From Cytidiella melzeri (lineage: Eukaryota; Basidiomycota; Agaricomycetes; Polyporales; Irpicaceae): a DNA stretch of 17,238 nucleotides. A program made the position numbers and the translations under genes. The notes beneath the pieces were generated by a model. That model saw only the letters and a list, made by a program, of their open reading frames with translations, was not told the DNA's origin and ran no database searches. Numbering within the stretch: position 1 is the stretch's first letter; the number at the start of each line of letters is the position of its first letter. The stretch spans positions 1-17,238 of the forward strand of contig JABYQR010000598.1 in the NCBI GenBank assembly GCA_022592445.1. Direction: 5' to 3'. Below are positions 1-7,822 of the stretch, piece by piece.

Positions 1-502
1 GAGCAAATGACATAGTAGATACAACTAATTCAAAGTACAATTGAACAATGCAAGCTGCCCCTGAAATTCCGTCCAAATATCCCTGCAAATCTCCTCGCGC
101 GTACGTGCAGCTACAGGTTCAGGTAGGAGCTTCTGTGCTGGGCCAGGGGCACGCTTCGGCTCGAAGCGCGCCATCCAGGAGTTGAGGAAACTGCCTTCAA
201 AAGGAATTCCACTGTTTCAATCAGGCCAGTTGGAGCCAGCAGGAAACTCGGGATAGGTGCCGACAAACACCATCCAGTACAGCAAAACACCCCACGACCA
301 CCGGGGATGTGTCCGGTTCAAGACGGGCATGAGGAGCCTACACTCGACGCCGTTGAGGAGCAATTCCCAGGATGCGAACGACTCGCAGTTGAAATGCTTG
401 AGGGTGGTTGTGAACATAAGCAAGTAGTCGGTCTCCTGTGGTGAACATGTGAGGTGCATGTTGCTCGACGCAAGGCGCAATGTACTTACTGGTGGGAGGG
501 TG

Positions 503-507
503 ACCGC
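503..507. repeat. Target-site duplication of LTR A, first copy
   Basis: ACCGC directly before the LTR end; the same five bases stand at 1190-1194 directly after the other end. Confidence 0.85.
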
Positions 508-670
508 TGTAACAGTTAAGGTTACACTCACCAGATAAGTTGGTTAACTTGAGGGGGAGATAGAGAGATAGAGAGTAGAGTGTTGGTGAGAGTGTGTACT
601 GGGGAGTACTGAGTAGTCCTCTGTCAACAGAGTGGATAAGACTGAGGGGATATGCCCTCAGGAGTGCCTC

Positions 671-678
671 TATATATA
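671..678 (-). promoter_or_regulatory. TATA box of LTR A
   Basis: TATATATA at the position equivalent to 1906-1913 in LTR B. The two LTR promoters point outward, away from the shared spacer. Confidence 0.5.
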
Positions 679-1017
679 CATGAAGGGGAGGACCCCAGGT
701 ACTACCCTAAGACCCCTAATACCTACATGAGTAAGCAAAGTAATCTACCTTACTAAGCATGCCCTATACCCTAGTGGTGCCACTTCAATAATCAACCAAT
801 AGCAATTGTCCCCATGACCTGACCCCATGACCCAGTCCCAAGGCTAGACTTTTCCAGAAGGTTCTAAGAACTATGACATCATCTACTAGAATGTTCTACA
901 CTATGACATCATAGTTCCAGCATGTTTCACAAGGTTCCAGAGAGTTCTATCATGTGATACACATATAAGGAAAGGAGCAGATCAGTGAATCAGAGACAGG
1001 GGGCGCATAAGCGCATC

Positions 1018-1128
1018 AATTGATAGGCGCTGAAATAAGCACTGGAATAAGTGCCTGATAAGCACTGGATAAGTGCTGGATAAGTGCCTAAATAGACACC
1101 GGATAAGCGCTGGATAAGTGCCTAAATA
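1018..1128 (-). repeat. Tandem array of ~11-bp units in U3 of LTR A
   Basis: About ten imperfect copies of a 10-13 bp unit, on the minus strand close to CACTTATCCAG, lie near the start of the LTR. The matching array in LTR B is at 1451-1558. Copy number differs slightly between the two, which explains part of the 10-bp length difference between the LTRs. Confidence 0.75.
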
Positions 1129-1189
1129 TTCCCAATAATACCGTTGCCTGGTAAGGCAAGTCTTGTAGAAACATTGAAAATCTGTGACA

Positions 1190-1194
1190 ACCGC
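1190..1194. repeat. Target-site duplication of LTR A, second copy
   Basis: ACCGC, identical to 503-507. Removing the LTR and one copy rejoins the interrupted gene in frame. Confidence 0.85.
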
Positions 1195-1378
1195 GAAGTC
1201 ATAATTGGCCTCTTCGCCTTTCACCTTTGCGGGGTGCACTGCTGCTGTAAGAAAACCAGCAGCCTCAGGAGGCACTGCAACTGGTACTGTGAGGGGCTGT
1301 GAGAATGTGAGTGTTCGAGCAAGGGGCTGAATATTGTAGTGGGCTTACCACAGAGTCCAATGCGCGTGATAAGCCGTG

Positions 1379-1383
1379 GATTT
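1379..1383. repeat. Target-site duplication of LTR B, first copy
   Basis: GATTT directly before the LTR start; identical to 2076-2080. Confidence 0.85.
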
Positions 1384-1450
1384 TGTCGCAGATTTACAAT
1401 GTTTCTACAAGACTTGCCTTACCAGGCAACAGTATTATTGGGGATATTTA

Positions 1451-1558
1451 AGCGCTTATCAGGCGCTTATCCAGTGCTTATCCGGCGTCTATTTAGGCAC
1501 TTATCCAGCACTTATCCAGTGTTTATCAAGCACTTATTCCAGCGCTTAATTCAGTGCC
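1451..1558 (+). repeat. Tandem array of ~11-bp units in U3 of LTR B
   Basis: About ten imperfect units close to GCTTATCCAGC or CACTTATCCAG, one after another, near the 5' end of the LTR. The position is that of an upstream activating array in U3. The array produces the repetitive peptides seen in frames through this region, which should not be read as a real protein. Confidence 0.8.
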
Positions 1559-1672
1559 TAGCAATTGATGCGCTGATGCGCCCTCTGTCTCTGATGCACT
1601 GATGTGCTCCTTTCCTTATATGTGTATCACATGACAGAACTCTCTGGAACCTTGTGGAACATGCTGGAACTA

Positions 1673-1732
1673 TGATGTCATAGTGGAGAACATTCTAGTA
1701 GATGATGTCATAGTTCTCAGAACCTTCTGGAA
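1673..1732 (+). promoter_or_regulatory. CRE-like pair and heat-shock-element-like site in U3
   Basis: TGATGTCA occurs at 1673-1680 and 1703-1710. It matches the CRE/ATF consensus family (TGACGTCA) with one change. GAACCTTCTGGAA at 1720-1732 fits the GAAnnTTCnnGAA heat shock factor consensus, and GAACATTC lies between. The same motifs are present inverted in LTR A. Their placement 170-240 bp upstream of the TATA box fits a stress-responsive U3. That function is inferred, not shown. Confidence 0.45.
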
Positions 1733-1905
1733 AAGTCTAGCCTTGGGACTGGGTCATGGGGTCAGGTCATGGGGACAATTGCTATTGGTTGATTATTGAA
1801 GTGGCACCACTAGGGCATAGGGCATGCTTAGTAAGGTGGATTACTTTGCTTACTCATGTAGGTATTAGGGGTCTTAGGGTAGTACCTGGGGTCCTCCCCT
1901 TCATG

Positions 1906-1913
1906 TATATATA
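1906..1913 (+). promoter_or_regulatory. TATA box of LTR B
   Basis: TATATATA, 522 bp into the 692-bp LTR, with a GA-rich then pyrimidine-rich stretch downstream, as expected for the U3/R border. The mirror copy in LTR A is at 671-678 on the minus strand. Confidence 0.55.
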
Positions 1914-2075
1914 GAGGCACTCCTGAGGGCATATCCCCTCAGTCTTATCCACTCTGTTGACAGAGGACTACTCAGTACTCTCTTGTACTTCACTCATCAC
2001 ACCTCTCACACTCTATCTCACTCTATCCCTCCAAGTTTAACAACTTATCTGGTGAGTAGTAGCATTACTGTCACA

Positions 2076-2080
2076 GATTT
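2076..2080. repeat. Target-site duplication of LTR B, second copy
   Basis: GATTT directly after the LTR end; identical to 1379-1383. Confidence 0.85.
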
Positions 2081-2165
2081 CAATTCACAAGGGAACACGA
2101 CGGAAGTTGTCAACCCCTTCGCCGTGTTGGTGCGGTCCAGGGTTGACCATGAAGACGGTTGCCAT

Positions 2166-2434
2166 GGTCGAGGAGAGTGGAACTGATGACTGATGAACAA
2201 AGCCGTGGCTCCTTAGTCAATCATAGCAGGAACGCGGATGCTTCTATTAAGAGCTTTGACTAGTACATGTACACGGAAATGAGAAGATAACCAATCTAGC
2301 AATGATTTAGTACATGAGGAGATAACAGACAACAGGCACGGAGTTGCTATGGTACACGAGGTTGAAGACGAGGCAAAAGATGAAGGAGACAATTACAGGG
2401 GCACTTGCAGCTGTGGCTATGTCACAAGTCCGTT
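2166..2434. other. Spacer with no recognised gene
   Basis: This separates the ATG of the split gene from the end of the gag remnant. In the gag frame it has early stops and no protease or reverse transcriptase motif. I see no matching LTR here, so the left retroelement has no visible 3' end. Confidence 0.4.
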
Positions 2435-3916
2435 TCAAGAAACCGCGTTGATTTTTGCCGCCATTTCGTCCATTTGCCTCTTTTGAAGCTCCAGCATGTC
2501 CTTGAGGGCAGCAATCTTAGCGTCCTTGTCATCAGACACGTCTTGCTTCGCTGTGGTAGTAGTTGACAAAGTCGACGAGGTGGCCGCCACCTTTTGTCCC
2601 TTAGGGACACCTTGGAGCCTTTTCAGGCAAAAGGACCTCCAGTGACCAGTACCACCGCAGTGGTTGCAGACCAGGTCATCTGGGTGCTTAGAGTCCCTTT
2701 TCTTGTGGTTCTCGGAGCCACAAACCAAGCAGCCCTTGCTCATTTCTTTCTTCCATTTCTGGAAGATCTCCTGCTTTCCTAGTCCAGCAAAGAGTGGGTT
2801 GAACGGGGTGGAGAAGCGAGAGGCATCAATCTCCATAGCATAGGGATCGCAAAATGCCTGCTGGTGGGACTTGCCGTGTCCCGATGAGCTGTCATGACCT
2901 TGCTGGTGCTGTTGCGAAGGTTGGCCAGCTGGGTATCGACTGCCTTGCATTGGTCCTTGAGAGCGTCATAGGTAGCGGCGCAGGTTTGGAAGTACAAGAC
3001 CCGTTGCAAGTACTCGGTGCTCAAGCTTGACTTGAGATGATCGAAGAGGTCCTGCTGGCTCCAGCCAGTGCAAGGGGCCCATGTCTCGAACTTGGAGATG
3101 TGGGCGGCAAAGGTTATATTGCCTTGCTTCATGTTGGCAATCTTTGTCTTGGCCTCCATGACGGCATCAATAGGCTCAAATTCGGCCTTAAGGCCTCGAT
3201 GAACGTATCCCAGCTATTTCCAAAAGCTGGTTTACTACTGGCAAGGTCCTTGATATAGGATGAGCCCAGTCGGCGGCGTTGTCTTGCATGAACAACAGAG
3301 CGCTGGTGATAAGTTTGTGAGGATCAAAGATCCTCGCGTCGTTGCTGTCCAGCCTGACTTGGTCTTGAGCGTCTTGCTAGAAGAATGCTTTGCTCTGATT
3401 CTGGGCCCAGACTATGAAGGCGTGACGGAAGAGCCTTGCTTCTGATGATGTCTTTCCCTTGAATGACACCGGATTTTCCACGATGCTCCGTTCCTGCGAG
3501 ACGTGAGTAGACGCGGCAGCTGCCGTTAATAGTACTGCCGTTAGTGCAGCAACTTGATTGGTGAGTTCAACCATTTTCTGTTTCAGAATGCCGAACATGT
3601 TAAGGATGTCCTGGGCACTCAGGTTTGGTGCATGGTTGGGGGCGGCTTTGGGAGCGGTGTACTGGGTGGGATCCATGTCTGGTGGTGTGATGAGGCAGAA
3701 ATTTTCCTCGGTGGGCATCTGATAATGCTCATAATAGTACTTGTTGTTGACCGCTTCAGTTGAGTCTGCCTGAGTGTACCAATTTGGACATGTTTGGTCG
3801 TCACACTCGTAGAATAGGTCTCCGTACAAGTGGTCGTCTGTGACTGTGTTTGAATCGAAGAAATGTATGCAATTTTCACAAGATGTGGTGGGCAAAACTA
3901 TGGATCCTAAATCCAC
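2435..3916 (-). pseudogene. gag: Decayed Ty3/gypsy-type gag with two zinc knuckles
   Basis: Retrotransposon capsid/nucleocapsid protein. The N-terminal part (3916-3380) has a short Cys-rich segment (ECDDQTCPNWY), a linker, and a heptad-like helix near MVELTNQVAALTAVL. Next comes the capsid start, VSFKGKTSSEARLFRHAF. A TAG at 3379-3377 interrupts it, and the same frame continues with DPHKLITSALLFMQDNAADW, a typical fungal gypsy gag block. A frameshift near 3240-3185 leads to the next capsid part (3159 down to about 2900). Another near 2930-2890 leads to the C-terminus. There lie CLVCGSENHKKRDSKH, a CX2CX4HX6H variant, and CNHCGGTGHWRSFC, a canonical CX2CX4HX4C knuckle, then an S/T-rich linker and a final coiled coil ending at the stop 2437-2435. 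The first ORF has no ATG at its start, so a spliced upstream exon is likely. No pol follows. Confidence 0.78.
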
Positions 3917-3972
3917 TCAAAGTAGCTATTGTTGTTAACTATGTTAAGCTGCGCAAGAACTTTGCTATAGTT

Positions 3973-5075
3973 TTAACAAAGCTGCTTAAACGAGACCTTC
4001 TCAATTGCCTTGCAACCCCAGTCTAGGAGTTGCCACTTGCGGTCTGCTGTGACCAACGCAAGTTTGTCAAGTTGGTTGAGGAAACAGTTGACTTTGTTGA
4101 CGAGGTGGAGTAGCACGCAACGGTGGTCGGTGTCTGTGCAGTTGAGAAGTTCTTGGAGCTCTGTGAGAGCTTGTAGGCGGGTGCGGAATGCGGTGAGCTT
4201 TGGCCTAAAGATGCCGATGAGGTCAACTGGTGACAACTTCTTGAAGTCGATCAACACTGGCATGGGTGCAGCGGGGGCGGGAGTTGGTGCAGGGAGCTTT
4301 GCTAGTTGCTCTGCAAGAGTGAGGTTATGGGCGCGTTTCTCAGCTAAAGTGCGGTCACGCTCTTGAGCAGCTCGTTCTCTGTATGCTTGTGCGGAGACGC
4401 GGAGTTGGCGATTTTCCTCGTAAGAGGGGACAGTGAGGGTGATGCCTTTGACAGGCGGCTTCTTGGACACGTACTTCAAGACGGTGACCAGGTCTTTTTC
4501 AGAGCAGCGATAAGGTTGACTGCTCTTCTGCTTGTCAGCAAGAGCTTTGAGGAAGGATGATGGAAGAGACCTCTTGAGCTGAGGCTCAGTTGTAGGTAGG
4601 TTCTTAGAAAAACGGTTTAGGCACCAAACAATGCGCAGGGGGTGGAAACAGACAACGTAAGTGTAGCTCAACGGTATGAGGAGACCGGAGAAGTACTTGT
4701 CAAACAGGAATAAACTTAGGGGGTACAACAGCGATCAGCCAGAGGAGCAGAGGCGTGACGAGCACCTGAAATTGTTTTGCAATCCTCAGAGCGCGACTAG
4801 CGATTATTGTTGTTGCTGGGTTGCAAGTCAATGTCTGGGACAGCAGGAGCGGTCGGTACAGCCATGGGAGTGTCAGTCTTCATGACAGTGGCGGAAGACA
4901 TCGGGGGAGGAGGCAAAGTGGGAGCAGGAGAAGGAGTAGGAGTGAAGATGGGGGTTTTCCTGCAAGTGGCTGTCTTTCAACGGGGTTGAGCTCTGGTGCC
5001 CCTGAGGAAGTCGGTTTGGTGTTGCTCTCGAGTGGAACAACAAGTTTGAGCTTGATTGGCGAGATCAGAGCTCAT
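3973..5075 (-). pseudogene. Decayed leader ORF: proline-rich, hydrophobic, coiled-coil
   Basis: Unrecognised protein between the primer-binding-like site and gag. An ATG at 5075-5073 follows a pyrimidine-rich splice acceptor (CTTCTCAG). The longest open part is 4728-3973, about 250 codons ending FKQLC-stop. Upstream pieces lie in other frames: a proline-rich run with PTPSPAP and TLPPPP (about 4960-4880), then hydrophobic runs such as VTPLLLWLIAVV (about 4770-4730) and LLIPLSYTYVVCF (about 4680-4640). The C-terminal half has an R/E/A-rich helix (YRERAAQERDRTLAEKRAHN) and a leucine-rich helical region. At least two frameshifts are needed to join the pieces. By position it is an extra ORF of the same minus-strand retroelement. 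A host gene remnant cannot be excluded. Confidence 0.4.
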
Positions 5076-5129
5076 CAACTGAGAAGAGTGAGTGCAGAAG
5101 TAAAGTAGAGTAAAGAAATGAGCTTAGGT

Positions 5130-5142
5130 GGGGCTCATAACC
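5130..5142 (-). promoter_or_regulatory. Primer-binding-like site (initiator tRNA-Met anticodon arm)
   Basis: On the minus strand this reads GGTTATGAGCCCC. It is complementary to the anticodon stem-loop of eukaryotic initiator tRNA-Met (GGGCUCAUAACC). Drosophila copia and yeast Ty5 prime from this internal part of the tRNA. The site lies 110 nt after a TATA box and ahead of the leader ORF, as expected just inside a 5' LTR. The identical 13-mer stands at 12461-12473 in the right-hand element. Confidence 0.6.
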
Positions 5143-5252
5143 TTTTACAAGGTATGAGTGAGAGTTTCAAGCATAGAGAGAGGAGACTGAGGTGGTGGTC
5201 AGACGAAGAGATGGGGATCAAAAGCAGTAGTGATGCATTGATCAAAGTGCAA

Positions 5253-5260
5253 CTTATATA
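5253..5260 (-). promoter_or_regulatory. TATA box of the left minus-strand element
   Basis: TATATAAG on the minus strand, 110 nt upstream of the primer-binding-like site. The right-hand element has the identical octamer 86 nt upstream of its site. Confidence 0.5.
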
Positions 5261-6117
5261 CGATAACGACGGGCGCTTACTCGTACGCTAAGTACAAAGC
5301 TAAAATAGTGAAACAGTTTGCTATGCACATGGCACTTGCATCAAGTTCAAGAACAACACTGGATTGGCAACAACCTTGAGGTCCTCAATTTACCAAAGGA
5401 CGGGTCATTGCTTAACTTGAGGTCTCGCAGGTTGCACGGGTTGTGTTCCGCTGGCAAGGACGGCCAAATGGGCGATGATGGTGAAAGGTCGGACAACACG
5501 GATAAGGGTGTAGAAGATGGGCATGGACATGGACGTTGAAACACTGAGGTACGCTCCAAAACTAGTTACAACCAACCCCAAAGACAACACAACCAATCAC
5601 AAAGTGGCAATAGGAGTGTAAGGGCGTGGGAGTGCGGTAGTGTAAAAGTGTGTGAGGTGGTCTTTAGAGTCCTAGTTTACCTGTGCTGTAAGGAGTGACG
5701 AGGTTTTTGACAATAATGGTTCTGTATAAATTGAGCTAGGAGGGCAAAGCACCACGCGTATTGCGGGCAAAAGGGTGGGCGGCACGGTGAAAGCAAAAGA
5801 GGCTTAGCGCAAACACAAAGTGGTCACGCGCGAGACGCCGAGTCTCAGAGTAAGACAGTGCGCAGAAAGTTGCAAACAGCAAACGCAAACGCAGTACGAG
5901 TCCCAAACACAAAGCGCAGTCGCTAATGAAGATGAAGGTTGGTCGCTGTAAAACACAGTTGCAGTGAAAATAAACCCAGTAAGCCCGACGCAGTGAAGAT
6001 GAAACGCAGACGCAGTAACGCAGTAAAATAACGCAGTTAGGAATAAAAGCAACGCAGTGAAACCAAATGAATTGCAGCTGAAGGGTAAACTAGTTGGACA
6101 TGAAACGTCATGTAAGT
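5261..6117. other. Upstream region of the left element, no clear gene
   Basis: This should contain U3 of the left element's 5' LTR, but I could not fix an LTR start. On the minus strand 5596-5405 is open for a short hydrophobic peptide without a convincing start, and I do not call it. The right part is occupied by the CGCAGT repeat cluster described separately. Confidence 0.35.
5890..6058. repeat. Cluster of CGCAGT repeats
   Basis: CGCAGT occurs exactly seven times in 169 bp, starting at 5890, 5915, 5988, 6011, 6019, 6032 and 6053, embedded in A-rich sequence. Spacing is irregular, so this is a degenerate simple repeat or a binding-site cluster and not a clean tandem array. It lies just downstream of the Cys-rich ORF, where its 3' UTR would be. 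Confidence 0.6.
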
Positions 6118-6657
6118 CTATGCTAGACCAAAGTCAGGTTGACTCAATCGATTGGTTGCGGGAGCAATAGTGAAGGACAACTCCTCCAGAGCGGCGATGC
6201 GTGTTACAAGCAAAAGCGTGGCTGACAATGACGTTGGCGGAGCTTGTGAGATTGAACTGAATAAGTTCGCACTCGTGGTTATTGCCTTCAAAGTCTGGCG
6301 AGAGCCAACAATCTGGATGCGGCGCAAGTGGGCGGTCGCAGTTGAGTGGGACAAAAAGACCAAAGCGCAGGGGAATTGGGTAATCGCTCTGTGTGTCGCA
6401 ATAAGAGCAATTATTAAGGAGTCCGCGACCAAGGCAACAGACAACGCTGGCGAAGGGGATTTAGTGGTGGATCTCTCAGGGGAGACAGTAGGTGCTACTG
6501 AGGGTTCGGGTGGAGGCGTAGGCGCGGGGATGACGGGGTAACAGCGAAGCATGTCGTGGCGCGGGCGGTAAGGACAGTGACCGTCTGGCAAGTGTGGAAC
6601 GTGTGGACAATAGCGGCAAACACGAGGCGGGTTGTGAACTGAAGGCGCAGCAGACAT
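6118..6657 (-). pseudogene. Cys/His-rich ORF of unknown function, frame broken
   Basis: Unrecognised. The ATG at 6657-6655 lies about 150 nt downstream of a TATA box and opens a 179-codon frame. Its first 40 residues are Cys-rich: VCRYCPHVPHLPDGHCPY, then a further Cys at residue 39, followed by a proline-rich run (PAPTPPPEPS). After about residue 70 this frame turns into low-complexity sequence. Another minus-strand frame from about 6445 to 6132 then reads as a Cys-rich protein: CCLGRGLLNNCSYC, then LFVPLNCD, DCWLSPDF, NNHECEL and HYC. It ends with TGA near 6130. The natural product is probably the first frame joined to the second, by a frameshift or a missed intron near 6440-6500. It has no neighbour of known function. 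It resembles in style the Cys-rich segment ahead of gag at 3880-3780. Confidence 0.4.
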
Positions 6658-6764
6658 AAACGTGGTTGAGAACGCAATAGAGCAACGCAGGAGATGCTAC
6701 AGCTTATTGACGCGAGGAGACTCCCTCAACGTGAGCGCAAAGTGTCAGGAAAACTCTGAGAAGT

Positions 6765-6775
6765 GGGGGGGGGGG
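6765..6775. repeat. G11 homopolymer
   Basis: Eleven consecutive G residues between the TATA box and the ATG of the Cys-rich ORF. It is likely length-unstable and prone to sequencing error. Confidence 0.9.
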
Positions 6776-6806
6776 TCGATTGTCTTCCTACGTAGTACAG
6801 ACAGCA

Positions 6807-6817
6807 CCTTTTATATA
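6807..6817 (-). promoter_or_regulatory. TATA box upstream of the Cys-rich ORF
   Basis: TATATAAAAGG on the minus strand, about 150 nt before the ATG at 6657. No primer-binding-like site lies between them, which separates this promoter from the LTR-type leader at 5260-5130. Confidence 0.45.
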
Positions 6818-7664
6818 CCTAAGCCCATCTCCTAAACCTTTCCTTCTTTGTCCTAATCCCAAACGCGAGAGCAAGAAACCAGTGCGCCAGAGTACTTCTG
6901 CCAACAGAGGCAAAGTGATCAGCAAATCAACACTCGGCGGGACACAGCGTTAGTTGAGGCAGAGATCTGACGCGCGCCTTTACAACTGAAAGAGCGCCAA
7001 CAGTTACCAGCAGGTGATGCTGCGCCGTCCAGGAGCCGCACAGTGTGGCGTGATAGGAGCCTCCATGAAACGTGTTCTGAGAGTCAAATTTCCTCCAACG
7101 TTGGTCCGATTGGTGTCTGAAACACTTGGTGGCTGGCCGGTCCATACTCCGAGGTGCAGAGCATGTGTCTGCGAGTTAGAGGCTAGTGTGAGTTCCCGGC
7201 CTCAGATATTTCCGGCAGGTTGCTGCCCCTTGGCAAGCCCTTGGATCCTCGGCAAACACCTCGTGACCTCGGTGAATATCCTGTGCCCGCAACACTGGGA
7301 AAGTGTGGGATTTGCCGCTTAGGAGGATACGGGGGGCTAAACCACTGAATGTTGCCGTGTCTCTGCGCTTAGCCGAACAAAAGAATATCATACTTTATCA
7401 GGCCCCCGGAATGCTCACCAGGAGCATGTGTTGAGCGCCGGACATACACAGACCTTCGGAGGCTCGACGACAGACGTGCAATTATTTGGAGGACATAAAG
7501 GCCAAAAATTCTGGTGAGGACCAATCTTTGGCAAGGGCATGGGGCCGGACGGGAGAAAGGTCTGAGTTGCCCAAGGACACAGATCAGGGTCAGCATGAGC
7601 CAAATATCTGCTTGAGCGACTGTCAACTCTGCCTCAGGGGACCCACAAATATTGCCACCGCCCC
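6818..7664. other. Region with no supportable gene
   Basis: Moderately GC-rich sequence with only short overlapping ORFs on both strands, none with recognisable domains. It may be the remnant of an old element. GGAGGACAT at 7488-7496 recurs at 8104-8112 and 8170-8178, the only link I see to neighbouring sequence. Confidence 0.4.
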
Positions 7665-7667
7665 TTA

Positions 7668-7819
7668 GGGCCTGATCAGTGCGGCATTATGTAGGCGCAC
7701 CATTCCAGAATCCCCTGCCAAATTAAAGAATTCAGCACTTGTTTTGCCTTATTTTGACAGGTAATTATTTGTTATTGGCAGCTTGTAGTTGACTACAAAA
7801 TGCTGCGCCAATCAGGCCC
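7668..7819. mobile_element. PIF/Harbinger-type MITE, 152 bp
   Basis: Terminal inverted repeats of about 30 bp start GGGCCTGATCAGTGCGGCA on the left and, in reverse complement, GGGCCTGATTGGCGCAGCA on the right. They are flanked by TTA on both sides (7665-7667 and 7820-7822). A 3-bp TTA target duplication and GGGCCTG-type ends are the hallmarks of PIF/Harbinger and Tourist-like MITEs. The interior is AT-rich and has no ORF, so the element is non-autonomous and would need a transposase from elsewhere. Confidence 0.82.
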
Positions 7820-7822
7820 TTA

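Larger units (their letters stand above)
508..1189 (-). mobile_element. Solo LTR A, minus orientation
   Basis: A 682-bp solo LTR. On the plus strand it begins TGTAACAG and ends CTGTGACA, short inverted ends of the TG...CA type typical of LTR retrotransposons. It is flanked on both sides by ACCGC (503-507 and 1190-1194), a perfect 5-bp target duplication that marks one complete insertion. No internal element sequence remains, so it is a solo LTR left by LTR-LTR recombination. Orientation is inferred from LTR B: in this reading the TATATATA at 671-678 lies about three quarters of the way along. It is a near match, inverted, to 1384-2075. At several positions it has A or T where copy B has G or C, which suggests ageing by C-to-T change, though the R/U5 part differs in both directions. 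Confidence 0.88.
508..2075. repeat. Large inverted repeat made by the two solo LTRs
   Basis: The arms 508-1189 and 1384-2075 are near-identical reverse complements of about 690 bp, around a 194-bp spacer that is host gene sequence plus target duplications. Long exact blocks are readable, for example the inverted segments around 790-860 and 1735-1805. A transcript crossing the whole locus on either strand could fold into a long hairpin. Confidence 0.9.
1384..2075 (+). mobile_element. Solo LTR B, plus orientation
   Basis: A 692-bp solo LTR starting TGTCGCAG and ending CTGTCACA, flanked by GATTT at 1379-1383 and 2076-2080. The target duplication differs from that of LTR A, so the two are separate insertions of one family, in opposite orientation, only 189 bp of target sequence apart. 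Parts in order: a tandem ~11-bp array (1451-1558), paired TGATGTCA motifs and a heat-shock-element-like site (1673-1732), a TATA box (1906-1913), and a pyrimidine-rich R/U5 of about 160 bp. With no internal region left, it cannot be assigned to gypsy or copia from the LTR alone. Confidence 0.88.
25..2165 (-). pseudogene. Unrecognised host gene split by two solo LTRs
   Basis: I do not recognise the product. With both LTRs and one copy of each target duplication removed, a consistent minus-strand model appears. Exon 1 is 2165-2076 plus 1378-1349, starting at the ATG at 2165-2163. Intron 1 is 1348-1297 (GTAAGC...CACAG, 52 nt). Exon 2 is 1296-1190 plus 502-490. Intron 2 is 489-436 (GTAAGT...CACAG, 54 nt). 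Exon 3 is 435-25, ending in TAG. The exons are 120, 120 and 411 nt, all phase 0, giving 216 codons. Two in-frame TGA codons break it (2087-2085 and 219-217); both fit CGA to TGA transitions. After the second TGA the frame stays open for 63 sense codons. Exon 3 encodes an aromatic stretch near WSWGVLLYWMVF and a charged C-terminus. Intron 2 is a multiple of three and has no stop, so it might be retained. An upstream exon is possible. The gene could itself be part of an older element. Confidence 0.5.

Noticed and set aside
982..1275. 97-codon minus-strand ORF
   Set aside because: It is an accidental fusion of host exon 2 with the tandem array of LTR A. The repetitive part comes from the ~11-bp U3 repeats.
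1339..1602. 87-codon plus-strand ORF
   Set aside because: It is the mirror of the previous one, read through the U3 array of LTR B.
5130..5142. Part of an initiator tRNA-Met gene
   Set aside because: The flanks do not extend the match into tRNA arms, and the sequence is the complement of the anticodon arm in the element's reading direction, so a primer site is the better reading.
5405..5596. 63-codon hydrophobic minus-strand ORF
   Set aside because: A possible membrane segment, but it has no clear start or family and lies where the U3 of an LTR should be.
6152..6541. 129-codon plus-strand ORF
   Set aside because: It is antisense to the Cys-rich minus-strand ORF, has no domain and no promoter-like sequence.
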